Part shown: positions 1-7,026 of the stretch, in pieces
How positions within the stretch are numbered: position 1 is the first letter of the stretch
How the letters are laid out: every line of letters starts with the position of its first letter
Assembly: GCA_024408895.1 (NCBI GenBank)
Contig: JAKSUO010000056.1
Location: forward strand, 1-7,826
Length of the DNA: 7,826 nt
Source: Alphaproteobacteria bacterium
GTDB lineage: Bacteria; Pseudomonadota; Alphaproteobacteria; RF32; CAG-239
Reading direction: 5' to 3'
Made by a program: the position numbers and the translations under genes
Notes under the pieces: generated by a model
What the model was told of the DNA's origin: nothing
The model's database searches: none
Seen by the model: the letters and a program-made list of their open reading frames with translations, nothing else

Positions 1-180
1 TGAGGCAATGCAAGCCAATAAAATGTTTTTATTCGGAATATCTATAATGGCGCTTTTGATGTCATCCAGTGTGTATTTTGACAATTGGCGATAAATCATA
101 TAAGCGGCCAAGCCGAAGAAAAAAAGTCCCGCCCAAGACAATATTTTTTTGAATATTCGTTTTTTGTTTGCAAATGCCAT
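1..180 (-). CDS. N-terminal fragment of a YbhN/MprF-like integral membrane protein (lysylphosphatidylglycerol synthase TM-region family)
   Basis: This is the first 60 codons of a gene that runs off the left edge of the window, read from the ATG at 178-180. The protein begins with a basic stretch (MAFANKKRIFKK) followed by one clear hydrophobic segment at about residues 13-30 (ILSWAGLFFFGLAAYMIY), then a polar loop (YTLDDIKSAIIDIP) and the start of a second hydrophobic segment (NILLACIAS). A basic start, TM1, a short 'L..I..A+..IP' loop and TM2 is the usual opening of the YbhN/UPF0104 and MprF flippase family, whose members move aminoacylated or other lipids across the inner membrane. A GAGA ribosome binding site directly follows the stop of the upstream Sel1 gene, leaving an 11-base gap, so the two are probably co-transcribed and translationally coupled. 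Whether a C-terminal synthetase domain follows cannot be seen. The family call rests on pattern recognition over 60 residues and is moderate. Confidence 0.6.
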   Translation of the reverse strand, partial: MAFANKKRIFKKILSWAGLFFFGLAAYMIYRQLSKYTLDDIKSAIIDIPNKNILLACIAS

Positions 181-191
181 TTGTTTTTCTC

Positions 192-1334
192 TTATTTAAT
201 ATTTATATCAATATAATATCTTAAATTGTTTCCGTAAGTTTGTCTGATATATGAAGTTAATTCCGATGGATTAGCTTGATAATTTGCAGCATTTTGTTGT
301 GCAGCCGTAATCATTTCATTGTTTAATTTCTGACCGATTTCATCACGCTTTTTGGCCGCACCATGTATATTTTGCGCGGCGGCAATATTGTATAACGAGT
401 GCGCTAAAACAGGCGTTTTCGGGCAAATGTCACCGATATCGTAGTGTTCAGCCAATTTCACAATAGCATCCATATTACCTTGACCTGCCGCATTGCGTAG
501 GGCTGTGATTGATTTTTGATAGTTTTGGGTTATACCTTCGCCTTTGGCATACATATCCGATAAAATCATTTGCGCTTCATCAATTTTGGCATCATCAATT
601 GCGGCAGCTCGTATAGATATAAAGGCTTTTTGATAATCTTGCGGTAAAACAAAGCCTTTATAATAAGCGTAGCCGACCATAAATTGCGCAATTTTATTGC
701 CTTCCTGGGCTGCTTTTTGGAACAGTTCAATGGCTTTGGTATTACGCTCCGGATTTTTTGTGCCTCCGGTGAGATAAATAAATCCCAAATTCAGAGAGGC
801 ATTGTCATTTCCGAGAGCCGAAGCGCTTTCAAACAAAGTCAATGCTTTTTTGACATCGCGTTCCGTTCCGATACCGTTGAAATATAAACTTCCTAAATTG
901 TTCAAAGCAATCGGATCTTTTTGCTTGGCTGCCATTTCATAATATTTGAATGCTTCATCATAATCTTGCTTAACACCGTTAGTGCCGTAAAGGTACATAT
1001 AAGCCAGATTCATCTGATCTTCCAAATTTCCCTCATTGGCTTGGCGTATGCTTTTATCAAAAGGGGTTTCGGTTTCTTCATTAGCGGAGACGGTAACATC
1101 TTCATCTTCGGCAAAAAACTTTGACAGAGGTCGGGTAATAAAGCCGAACCACGAAGATTTTGGTTGATCTTCCTCAGTTGCTTGATTTGTAGGGGAGGCG
1201 GTATGAGAATCTGTGGAATCTTGACTATCATCGGATATCAATTCCATTTCGCCAGTTAATAAATCAACCTCTTGCGCATGGCTTTGCGCAGATACCAGAA
1301 TCGCAAACAATAAATAAAAAACAATTTTTTTCAT
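192..1334 (-). CDS. Exported Sel1-repeat (TPR-like) protein
   Basis: The product is 380 residues from the ATG at 1332-1334. It opens with a Sec-type signal peptide (MKKIVFYLLFAILVSAQSHA, cleavage probably before QEVD), then an acidic Ser/Thr/Asp-rich, probably disordered region (about residues 21-90). About six Sel1 repeats follow at roughly 103-138, 139-174, 175-211, 212-247, 251-284 and 287-322, each with the 'A..LG.+Y..G.....D..KA...+..AA..G' pattern. The C-terminus (AHSLYNIAAAQ...RDEIGQKL...AQQNA) matches the capping block common in alphaproteobacterial Sel1 proteins. Sel1 repeats form alpha-solenoids that scaffold protein complexes, and this one should act in the periplasm. An in-frame ATG at 1367 would add 11 residues. 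I chose 1334 because it is preceded at 6 bases by GAGG and gives a clean signal peptide. The gene is first in an operon with the flippase-like gene. The binding partner and exact role are unknown. Confidence 0.88.
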   Translation of the reverse strand: MKKIVFYLLFAILVSAQSHAQEVDLLTGEMELISDDSQDSTDSHTASPTNQATEEDQPKSSWFGFITRPLSKFFAEDEDVTVSANEETETPFDKSIRQANEGNLEDQMNLAYMYLYGTNGVKQDYDEAFKYYEMAAKQKDPIALNNLGSLYFNGIGTERDVKKALTLFESASALGNDNASLNLGFIYLTGGTKNPERNTKAIELFQKAAQEGNKIAQFMVGYAYYKGFVLPQDYQKAFISIRAAAIDDAKIDEAQMILSDMYAKGEGITQNYQKSITALRNAAGQGNMDAIVKLAEHYDIGDICPKTPVLAHSLYNIAAAQNIHGAAKKRDEIGQKLNNEMITAAQQNAANYQANPSELTSYIRQTYGNNLRYYIDINIK

Positions 1335-1367
1335 GGGCAGCCTCATATTGTTAAACAACAGTAACAT

Positions 1368-1396
1368 ACATTAATACGAAAAAACTGAGCTTTCAA
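1368..1396 (-). promoter_or_regulatory. Candidate sigma70-type promoter for the Sel1 gene
   Basis: On the minus strand, TTGAAA (1391-1396) stands 17 bases from TAATGT (1368-1373), upstream of the Sel1 start at 1334. The -35 is close to consensus and the -10 is poor. A shorter 14-base spacing would use TATTAA (1371-1376). The placement is reasonable but the call is weak. Confidence 0.3.
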
Positions 1397-1421
1397 GGTA
1401 AAAAATAAAATCTTGTATTAT
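1391..1421 (+). promoter_or_regulatory. Candidate sigma70-type promoter for uup
   Basis: TATTAT at 1416-1421 is a good -10 match. The best upstream element at about 18 bases is TTCAAG (1392-1397), a weak -35. The start of transcription would fall near 1428, giving a leader of about 33 bases. The element overlaps the candidate -35 of the divergent Sel1 gene, so the two promoters would face each other. Confidence 0.3.
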
Positions 1422-1447
1422 TTTTATTTTTGTTTTAGTAATACGCA

Positions 1448-1452
1448 AGGAG
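1448..1452 (+). promoter_or_regulatory. Ribosome binding site of uup
   Basis: AGGAG lies 8 bases before the ATG at 1461 and fixes this as the start codon. Confidence 0.75.
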
Positions 1453-1460
1453 ATTGAAAA

Positions 1461-3272
1461 ATGGTTGCCGAAGCACCGATATACACAATTCAAAATGCTA
1501 AGCTGACTTTTGGTATTAAACCGCTGTTTACAGGGGTGGATTTGTATATTAATCGCGGTGATAAAATTTGTTTGGTCGGGCGAAACGGCAGTGGTAAGTC
1601 AACGCTTTTGAAAATTATTGCCGGCGAAATTGAAGCTGATGAAGGCGAGTTTTTTATGCAGCCGGGAACGCGTGTCGGTTATATGCCGCAAGAACCGAAT
1701 TTTGACGGCTTTGTTTCATTGCGCGAGATTGTTGAATCCGGTCTGCCGAAAGGTGAAAAAAATCAAACCTATCTTGCTGATCAGCTTATTGCGTATTTTG
1801 ATATTAAGGAAAATCAAGACCCTAAAACAGCATCCGGTGGAGAAAGACGCAAGGCTTTTTTGGCGCGTGCTTTAATTAATGAACCGGATATCCTGCTTCT
1901 TGATGAACCGACAAACCATTTGGATATTACGGCCATTGAAAAACTGGAAGATGTTATTCAAAAATTTGCCGGTGCTGTTATTGTTATCAGCCATGATCGC
2001 TCGTTTTTGAATCATATTTCCCAAACAACATTTTGGCTGGATAGGGGCATTTTGCGTCGCAATAATAAAAGTTTCAGCTTTTTTGAAGAATGGGAAACGC
2101 AGGTTATTGATCAGGAAATCATAGAGCAAAAAGCTTTGAATAAAAAAATAGCCGAAGAAACAGAGTGGTTGCATAAAGGAGTAACCGCACGTCGCAAACG
2201 TAATATGGGAAGATTGCGTCGCTTGCAGCAGTTGCGTGACGAACGCAGAGAACAGATTAAAGTTATCGGTTCGGTGAATATGGAGGCCGAAACAACGGCG
2301 TATCGCTCCAAAATGGTGATTGAGGCAAAACATGTCTGTAAGTCATTCGGGGAACGTCAGATTATTAAAGCTTTTTCTTTGCGCGTGATTAAGGGAAATA
2401 AGCTCGGAATTGTCGGGCCGAACGGTTCTGGTAAAACAACTTTGATAAAACTGTTGACTAAAAAAACAGAGCCGGATTCCGGTTTTATTCGTATTGGCAA
2501 AAATTTGGAAGAAGCATATTTTGACCAGAATCGTATCACACTAAATCCGCAGAAAACCTTATGGAAAACCTTATGCAATGAGGGCGACCATATTTGGGTG
2601 CGCGGACATTTCCGGCACGTTGTCGCTTATTTGAAAGATTTTTTATTTAAGCCGGAACAGGCTCAAAGTTTAGTTTCTACGCTTTCCGGCGGTGAGAAAA
2701 ATCGCTTAATGTTGGCAGTGGCATTGGCTCGTCCGTCAAATTTGCTGGTTTTGGATGAGCCGACAAATGATTTGGATATGGATACGCTTGATTTGTTGCA
2801 AGAAGTTTTGGACGAGTATGAAGGAACTGTCTTGATTGTCAGCCATGATCGTGATTTTATGGATAAAGTCGCTACGTCTTTGTTGTATATGAAAGGTGAT
2901 GGAACAATCTATGAACATGTCGGCTCATATTCCGAATTATTGGAAAAGATTAAAAATACAGCATCTAATGCGACGTTGAAAAAAGCAAAAGATAAGGATG
3001 AAACAAAGACGCGCGAACGCAATAAAACTATTAAGCTGAGCTATAAAGAGCAGTATCTTCTTGATACATTGCCGGCGGAAATTGAAAAATTGGCACAAGA
3101 TAATAAAGCTATTGAAATTGCGCTCGGTAACCCTAATTTATACACCGATGATCCGGTGAAATTTGATGAATTAACCACAAAATTGGCAAGTAATAAAGAA
3201 AAAATCACCGAATTTGAAAATCAATGGCTGGAAATTCAACTCAAAGCCGAAGAAATAAGTGCGGATAATTAA
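1461..3272 (+). CDS. uup: ABC-F family ATPase, Uup subfamily
   Basis: This is a 603-residue cytosolic protein with two nucleotide-binding domains and no membrane segment. Domain 1 has Walker A GRNGSGKST (40-48), signature SGGERRK (125-131), Walker B ILLLDEPTNHLD (144-155) and the switch SHDR (177-180). Domain 2 has GPNGSGKTT (319-327), LSGGEKNR (408-415), LLVLDEPTNDLD (428-439) and SHDR (461-464). The linker (WLHKGVTARRKRN near 236-248) and a charged C-terminal coiled coil (about 515-603) are Uup hallmarks and separate it from EttA and YheS. ABC-F proteins bind the ribosomal E site and affect peptidyl-tRNA positioning; Uup has also been linked to transposon precise excision and ribosome maturation. 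All catalytic motifs are intact. Domain 1 is about 30 residues shorter between Walker A and the signature than in E. coli Uup, as I would expect for alphaproteobacterial versions. The gene is monocistronic, divergent from the Sel1 gene and convergent with lon. Confidence 0.95.
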   Translation: MVAEAPIYTIQNAKLTFGIKPLFTGVDLYINRGDKICLVGRNGSGKSTLLKIIAGEIEADEGEFFMQPGTRVGYMPQEPNFDGFVSLREIVESGLPKGEKNQTYLADQLIAYFDIKENQDPKTASGGERRKAFLARALINEPDILLLDEPTNHLDITAIEKLEDVIQKFAGAVIVISHDRSFLNHISQTTFWLDRGILRRNNKSFSFFEEWETQVIDQEIIEQKALNKKIAEETEWLHKGVTARRKRNMGRLRRLQQLRDERREQIKVIGSVNMEAETTAYRSKMVIEAKHVCKSFGERQIIKAFSLRVIKGNKLGIVGPNGSGKTTLIKLLTKKTEPDSGFIRIGKNLEEAYFDQNRITLNPQKTLWKTLCNEGDHIWVRGHFRHVVAYLKDFLFKPEQAQSLVSTLSGGEKNRLMLAVALARPSNLLVLDEPTNDLDMDTLDLLQEVLDEYEGTVLIVSHDRDFMDKVATSLLYMKGDGTIYEHVGSYSELLEKIKNTASNATLKKAKDKDETKTRERNKTIKLSYKEQYLLDTLPAEIEKLAQDNKAIEIALGNPNLYTDDPVKFDELTTKLASNKEKITEFENQWLEIQLKAEEISADN

Positions 3273-3288
3273 AGATTTTCTGATATAC

Positions 3289-3319
3289 AAAAAAACGCCG
3301 ATTTTTTCGGCGTTTTTTT
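3289..3319. terminator. Bidirectional rho-independent terminator shared by uup and lon
   Basis: The stem ACGCCGA (3295-3301) pairs with TCGGCGT (3307-3313) around a five-base T loop. It is flanked by an A-tract (3289-3294) and a T-tract (3314-3319) that extend the pairing. Each strand therefore presents a G+C hairpin followed by a U-run. It begins 16 bases after the uup stop and lies 23 bases beyond the lon stop, so it can end both convergent transcripts. Confidence 0.92.
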
Positions 3320-3342
3320 GGCTCAAATGTGTTTGAATTTGG

Positions 3343-5682
3343 CTATTTTCGTAGGGCTATGTCCAAAACTTCGGAAGCCGTAGTTACCGGAATAATCTTC
3401 ATTTCCTTTTTTACATTATCCGGAATTTCAGCCAAATCTTTCACGTTTTCTTTTGGAATAATCACCGTTTTAATGCCGCCGCGCAATGCTGCCAACAGCT
3501 TTTCTTTTAAGCCGCCAATCGGCAGTACTCGCCCTTGTAAGGTGATTTCGCCTGTCATTGCCACATCATTGCGCACCGGTGTTTTGGTGAACACCGAAAC
3601 CAATGTGGTGTACATGGCAATACCGGCCGACGGACCATCTTTAGGTGTTGCGCCTTCCGGCACATGAACGTGAATATCCGTTTTTTCAAACACTTCAGGT
3701 TTAATGCCTAAATCAGCCGAGTGTGAACGAACAACAGAGTAGGCCGTTTCAATCGACTCCTTCATAACATCACCTAACTTGCCGGTTTCGGTGACTTTGC
3801 CTTTGCCCGGCATATCCACTGCCTCAATGAATAAAATATCGCCACCGACTTCAGTCCAAGCCAAACCGGTTGTAACTCCGATATGGTCTTGCTTTTCCGC
3901 TTCACCGTAACTGAAACGATGCACGCCAAGATATTTTTCCAAATTTTTAGGTGTCACTTCAATTTTGAGGCATTTACTTTTATTGAGTAAAATTTCTTTA
4001 GTGGCCTTACGGGCAATGGTGGACAGTTCGCGCTCCAAATTGCGCACACCGGCTTCGCGTGTATAATAACGTATGATGTCACGAATAGCTTTGTCGGTAA
4101 TGATTAATTCTGAACATTCAACTGCATTTTCATCAAAAACTTTGTTGATTAAATGACGCTTGGCAATTTCTACTTTTTCATCTTCCGTATAACCGGAAAT
4201 TTGGATAATTTCCATACGATCCAACAGAGGACGCGGCATATTCAGGGAGTTAGCCGTTGTTACAAACATAACATCGGATAAGTCATAATCTACTTCCAGA
4301 TAATGATCTTCAAAAGTATTATTTTGTTCCGGATCCAGAACTTCCAATAAAGCTGAGCTCGGATCACCTCGCCAGTCATTTCCTAATTTATCAATTTCAT
4401 CAAGCAAAAACAGCGGATTTGATGTGCCGGCTTTTTTCATTGATTGCAGAATCTTACCCGGCATAGAACCGACATAAGTTCGGCGATGTCCACGAATTTC
4501 GGCTTCATCACGCATTCCCCCCAATGAAGAGCGCACAAAATTTCGGTTGGTGGCACGAGCAATAGAACGTCCGAGAGAAGTTTTACCTACACCCGGAGGA
4601 CCTACTAAACACAGAATCGGTGCCTTCAGATGTTTTGAACGAGACTGTACCGCCAAATATTCCACAATGCGTTCTTTTACTTTTTCTAAACCATAGTGAT
4701 CTTCTTCCAAAACAGCAATAGCTTTGTTTAGGTCTTTATTGAGTTTTGTTTTTTTATCCCACGGTAATTCCAACAGCCAATCCAGATAATTGCGAATAAC
4801 TGAGCTTTCAGGAGTGGATGTTCCCATACCACGAAGTTTCTTTAATTCACTTAAAGCTTTTTCGCGGGCTTCTTTGGACAGCTTGGTGGAATTTATTTTT
4901 TTCAAAATAGAGCCGAATTCATCAGTTTCTTCACCATTATTAAGCTCTTTCTGAATGGCTTTCATCTGCTCATTCAGATAATATTCTTTTTGGCTTTTTT
5001 CCATTTGTTTTTTGACACGGCTTTTGATTTTTTCTTCAACTTCCAAAACCATCATTTCCGTATCTATTAATTGCAAAATTTTATTCAAGCGTGCTTCCAA
5101 ATTGTCCGCGGCCAACAAAAACTGTTTATCTTCGGTTTTTAATGAAAGATGAGAGGCTATCGTATCAGCAAGTTTGTCGTATTCTTCAATTTGCTTAACC
5201 GATTGAATAACGTCATAAGGAATTTTTTTGTTCAGTTTAACATATTCTTCAAACTGACTGATAATTGCGCGCCGCCACGATTCTAACTCACGTTTATTGC
5301 TTTTTTCTTGCGGATAGATTTCCGTAACCGCCGAAATATAATTGTGATGATCGGTAAATGACGTTATCTTAACGCGCTCAATACCTTCTACCAAAAGTTT
5401 TATCGTGCCGTCCGGCAATTTAAGCATTTGCAAAACGTTGCCGAGTGTGCCAACTTTATACAAATCCTTAGGTGCTGGGACTTCCGTTTCGGCTTTTTTT
5501 TGCATAACCAATACGATATTATCTCCCTTATCGTTGGCATGTTGAACGGCTTCAATGGATTTATCCCGACCGACAAAAATCGGGACAATCATTTTCGGAT
5601 AAACTACAACGTCTCTGAGCGGCAAAACCGGCAGAGATTTTTTAGCTTCTTTTGTTTCTTTTGTTGTGGCGCTTTCTGACAT
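3343..5682 (-). CDS. lon: ATP-dependent protease Lon (LonA type)
   Basis: Lon is a cytosolic hexameric AAA+ serine protease that degrades misfolded and selected regulatory proteins. From the ATG at 5680-5682 it has 779 residues, close to the 784 of E. coli Lon. The N-terminal substrate domain (about 17-210, opening LPVLPLRDVVVYPKMIVPI) and a helical region (210-310) precede the AAA+ module with Walker A GPPGVGKTS (361-369) and Walker B LFLLDEID (424-431). The protease domain carries catalytic Ser685 in PKDGPSAG and Lys728 in GGLKEK. All key residues are present. An in-frame ATG at 5700 adds six residues, but it has no ribosome binding site. The chosen start is preceded by AAAGAGA at 8 bases, which lies inside that extension. 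Many alphaproteobacteria carry lon beside clpPX and hupB. Here its neighbours are uup and an unknown small gene. Confidence 0.97.
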   Translation of the reverse strand: MSESATTKETKEAKKSLPVLPLRDVVVYPKMIVPIFVGRDKSIEAVQHANDKGDNIVLVMQKKAETEVPAPKDLYKVGTLGNVLQMLKLPDGTIKLLVEGIERVKITSFTDHHNYISAVTEIYPQEKSNKRELESWRRAIISQFEEYVKLNKKIPYDVIQSVKQIEEYDKLADTIASHLSLKTEDKQFLLAADNLEARLNKILQLIDTEMMVLEVEEKIKSRVKKQMEKSQKEYYLNEQMKAIQKELNNGEETDEFGSILKKINSTKLSKEAREKALSELKKLRGMGTSTPESSVIRNYLDWLLELPWDKKTKLNKDLNKAIAVLEEDHYGLEKVKERIVEYLAVQSRSKHLKAPILCLVGPPGVGKTSLGRSIARATNRNFVRSSLGGMRDEAEIRGHRRTYVGSMPGKILQSMKKAGTSNPLFLLDEIDKLGNDWRGDPSSALLEVLDPEQNNTFEDHYLEVDYDLSDVMFVTTANSLNMPRPLLDRMEIIQISGYTEDEKVEIAKRHLINKVFDENAVECSELIITDKAIRDIIRYYTREAGVRNLERELSTIARKATKEILLNKSKCLKIEVTPKNLEKYLGVHRFSYGEAEKQDHIGVTTGLAWTEVGGDILFIEAVDMPGKGKVTETGKLGDVMKESIETAYSVVRSHSADLGIKPEVFEKTDIHVHVPEGATPKDGPSAGIAMYTTLVSVFTKTPVRNDVAMTGEITLQGRVLPIGGLKEKLLAALRGGIKTVIIPKENVKDLAEIPDNVKKEMKIIPVTTASEVLDIALRK

Positions 5683-5714
5683 TTTGCTATTCTCTTTCAT
5701 TTATTTTTTAACTA

Positions 5715-5744
5715 TATATAGGTTAGGTTTATTCTTTCTACAAT
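5715..5744 (-). promoter_or_regulatory. Candidate lon promoter (sigma70-like, partly matching the alphaproteobacterial heat-shock consensus)
   Basis: Minus-strand TTGTAG (5738-5743), a 17-base spacer and TATATA (5715-5720) form a plausible sigma70 promoter. The same site also reads ATTG, then 18 bases, then CCTATAT (5716-5722). That resembles the heat-shock consensus I recall for alphaproteobacteria (CTTG, 17-18 bases, CYTATNT), with one mismatch in the -35 part. Lon is heat-inducible in many bacteria, so control by sigma32 is plausible but not shown. Confidence 0.4.
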
Positions 5745-5771
5745 AGGCAAGTCACTTTTTTCCCACGCTTA

Positions 5772-6044
5772 TTAGTAAATGGCTAAAGTTTTGATGTTGT
5801 CCGCCAAATACTTGGATATGTTGTCGTGAACAATTTTCTTTAAACGCGGCATATCACTTTCACAAAATTGGGGACAATATCTGCGAATTTTCTGAAAATC
5901 CATATGATTTTGGGTATATTTTTCAAAGGCTAAAATTTTATTGGTGCGTTCGGATAATACGTTGGTACTTTTAATGTCGGAATTGACGTGTATAAAAATG
6001 TATTGAAGTTCATCGGCTAAAGTGTTTAACTCAAAATCAGTCAT
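5772..6044 (-). CDS. Small unrecognised protein, 90 residues
   Basis: I do not recognise this protein. From the ATG at 6042-6044 it has 90 residues. It is polar, charged and probably alpha-helical, without a signal peptide or membrane segment, so likely cytosolic. It contains a Cys-x3-Cys pair (C57, C61 in YCPQFC) followed by a basic stretch (PRLKK), and it ends in a hydrophobic tail (TLAIY). An upstream ATG at 6080 would add 12 residues but is rejected: it lies upstream of the predicted transcription start and lacks a ribosome binding site, whereas 6044 has AAGGAGG six bases before it. It has its own strong promoter. Its stop is 89 bases from the lon start, so the two genes may be partly co-transcribed. 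The strong expression signals argue that it is a real gene. Confidence 0.72.
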   Translation of the reverse strand: MTDFELNTLADELQYIFIHVNSDIKSTNVLSERTNKILAFEKYTQNHMDFQKIRRYCPQFCESDMPRLKKIVHDNISKYLADNIKTLAIY

Positions 6045-6050
6045 AACATA

Positions 6051-6057
6051 CCTCCTT
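6051..6057 (-). promoter_or_regulatory. Near-perfect Shine-Dalgarno site of the small gene
   Basis: AAGGAGG, continuing to an eight-base AAGGAGGT match with the 16S anti-Shine-Dalgarno sequence, sits six bases before the ATG at 6044. It decides the start codon and predicts high translation. It is the strongest such site in the window. Confidence 0.85.
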
Positions 6058-6062
6058 GCAAA

Positions 6063-6091
6063 GATATATTTCTTATTCATAAATTAGTCAA
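6063..6091 (-). promoter_or_regulatory. Sigma70-type promoter of the small gene
   Basis: Minus-strand TTGACT (6086-6091; five of six consensus bases) is followed after exactly 17 bases by TATATC (6063-6068; four of six). This is the best promoter in the window. Transcription would start around 6056-6057, right at the Shine-Dalgarno sequence, leaving a leader of only about 12-14 bases. Confidence 0.6.
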
Positions 6092-6117
6092 TAATAAATT
6101 TCTTAAAATTAACAGGG

Positions 6118-7026
6118 CTATAAACCGCGAGATTGCTTTTCTATTTTTAAAGATAAGTATCTATCAATTTTATTGGATATTTCCGTGGTTGCACGAGAAA
6201 GTAATTTGGTAATAAGAGTATCTGCGATTTCTTGCTCATTTTTGGTGGCTGGAAACAAAATAAAATGATTTTGCTTAGTGTTAATCGGCTCAAAACCATC
6301 ATCATGACGTGATTCCACGGTTAATTCAATCAGCATTTGCATTTTATGGTGTTCTTGATCTATTTTATCAACTTTAGCGGATGAAAGGCTCGGTGTAATA
6401 GTGTAATCGGCCGTATCTTTATTATCGGTAATATAAAAATAATCACTGTGCGATAAAAGATTGTTCAGCAATTCTGTGTAATGATTGGTATCTTCGCCGT
6501 TCCATATTGTCATCGGTGCGATGTACACAAGCTTTTTATCTTGTAAGGTATTAGCTTTAAACGAGGTGTCATCATTTATTTGTTCGGCAATTTCAGATGT
6601 TTGTAGCTCGGTGGCATCACTGTTTTGATACTCTTCAACCAACTTGTGAATGTCTTGTGTAGTGATTTCAACAGTGGCTTCCAAATTAACGCATATATGC
6701 GTGTCATCACTAATGGTTACTCGGTGCTGCGTGTTGAGCAAATATTCATCAATAATGCGATATGAAATGATGTCTAACGCGCTGGCGCTGAGTTCGGGAT
6801 GTATTTTTTGCACAATACCGGAAAGTTTGATGGCTGCCATACTGGCTTTATCTATTGCCCTGTTTTCTGCTGTTTGTTTATCATCAGTCGGTTGACGTTC
6901 GTCACATGCATCAGCCGTAACAAATCTGGTGATAATTTCATCTTCCGTTGCTAAAGCTTTTTCTGTCGGTGTTAATATGGCAGCGGCGCATATACCGCCG
7001 GTCAAAATTTTCCTGAAATTTACCAC
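6118..7026 (-). CDS. Exported protein of unknown function with FlgT-N-like and CsgG/TolB-like regions
   Basis: The product is 302 residues, starting at GTG (7024-7026). A signal peptide (RKILTGGICAAAILTP, cleavage probably after ALA at 24-26) sends it to the periplasm. Residues about 30-130 have an Ala-rich amphipathic helix (TAENRAIDKASMAAIKLSG), then a long helix, then a strand-rich end (CVNLEATVEITTQD). This resembles the N-terminal domain of the flagellar protein FlgT and LPP20-type proteins. After a polar linker, residues about 164-295 (KKLVYIAPM..., ITDNKDTADYTI) look like a CsgG/TolB-type alpha/beta domain, the order seen in FlgT. C41 and C112 could form a disulfide. No other flagellar gene is visible, so a FlgT role should not be assumed. 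The gene overlaps the upstream lipoprotein gene by 7 bases and uses AAGGAG (7037-7042), 10 bases before its start. Reality of the gene is near certain; the domain calls are pattern-based. Confidence 0.85.
   Translation of the reverse strand: MVNFRKILTGGICAAAILTPTEKALATEDEIITRFVTADACDERQPTDDKQTAENRAIDKASMAAIKLSGIVQKIHPELSASALDIISYRIIDEYLLNTQHRVTISDDTHICVNLEATVEITTQDIHKLVEEYQNSDATELQTSEIAEQINDDTSFKANTLQDKKLVYIAPMTIWNGEDTNHYTELLNNLLSHSDYFYITDNKDTADYTITPSLSSAKVDKIDQEHHKMQMLIELTVESRHDDGFEPINTKQNHFILFPATKNEQEIADTLITKLLSRATTEISNKIDRYLSLKIEKQSRGL

Noticed and set aside
1394..1415. CAAG...CTTG inverted repeat between the Sel1 gene and uup as an operator
   Set aside because: Only four to five paired bases at the ends around A+T-rich filler; expected by chance in this composition.
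1872..2333. 153-codon open frame antisense to uup
   Set aside because: It lies wholly inside the conserved ABC-F gene, has no recognisable domain and no convincing ribosome binding site, and reads as a shadow of the sense codon pattern.
1899..2781. Similar DNA segments at about 1899-1930 and 2751-2781
   Set aside because: They encode the two homologous Walker B motifs (DEPTNHLD and DEPTNDLD) of one protein, so this is ancient domain duplication and not a recent repeat.
1461..3272. Shortened first nucleotide-binding domain of Uup as a possible deletion
   Set aside because: Compared with E. coli Uup about 30 residues are missing between Walker A and the signature, but all motifs are intact and I recall this shorter form as usual in alphaproteobacterial Uup.
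3323..3336. Small hairpin TCAAA-TGTG-TTTGA downstream of lon
   Set aside because: A five-pair A+T-rich stem without a U-run; too weak to call a terminator when a strong one lies next to it.
3329..3667. 112-codon plus-strand frame over the 3' end of lon
   Set aside because: It is antisense to the conserved Lon protease domain, starts just after the shared terminator, and shows no family resemblance.
5741..5770. Possible terminator after the small gene
   Set aside because: No stable stem followed by a U-run is visible; read-through into lon remains possible.
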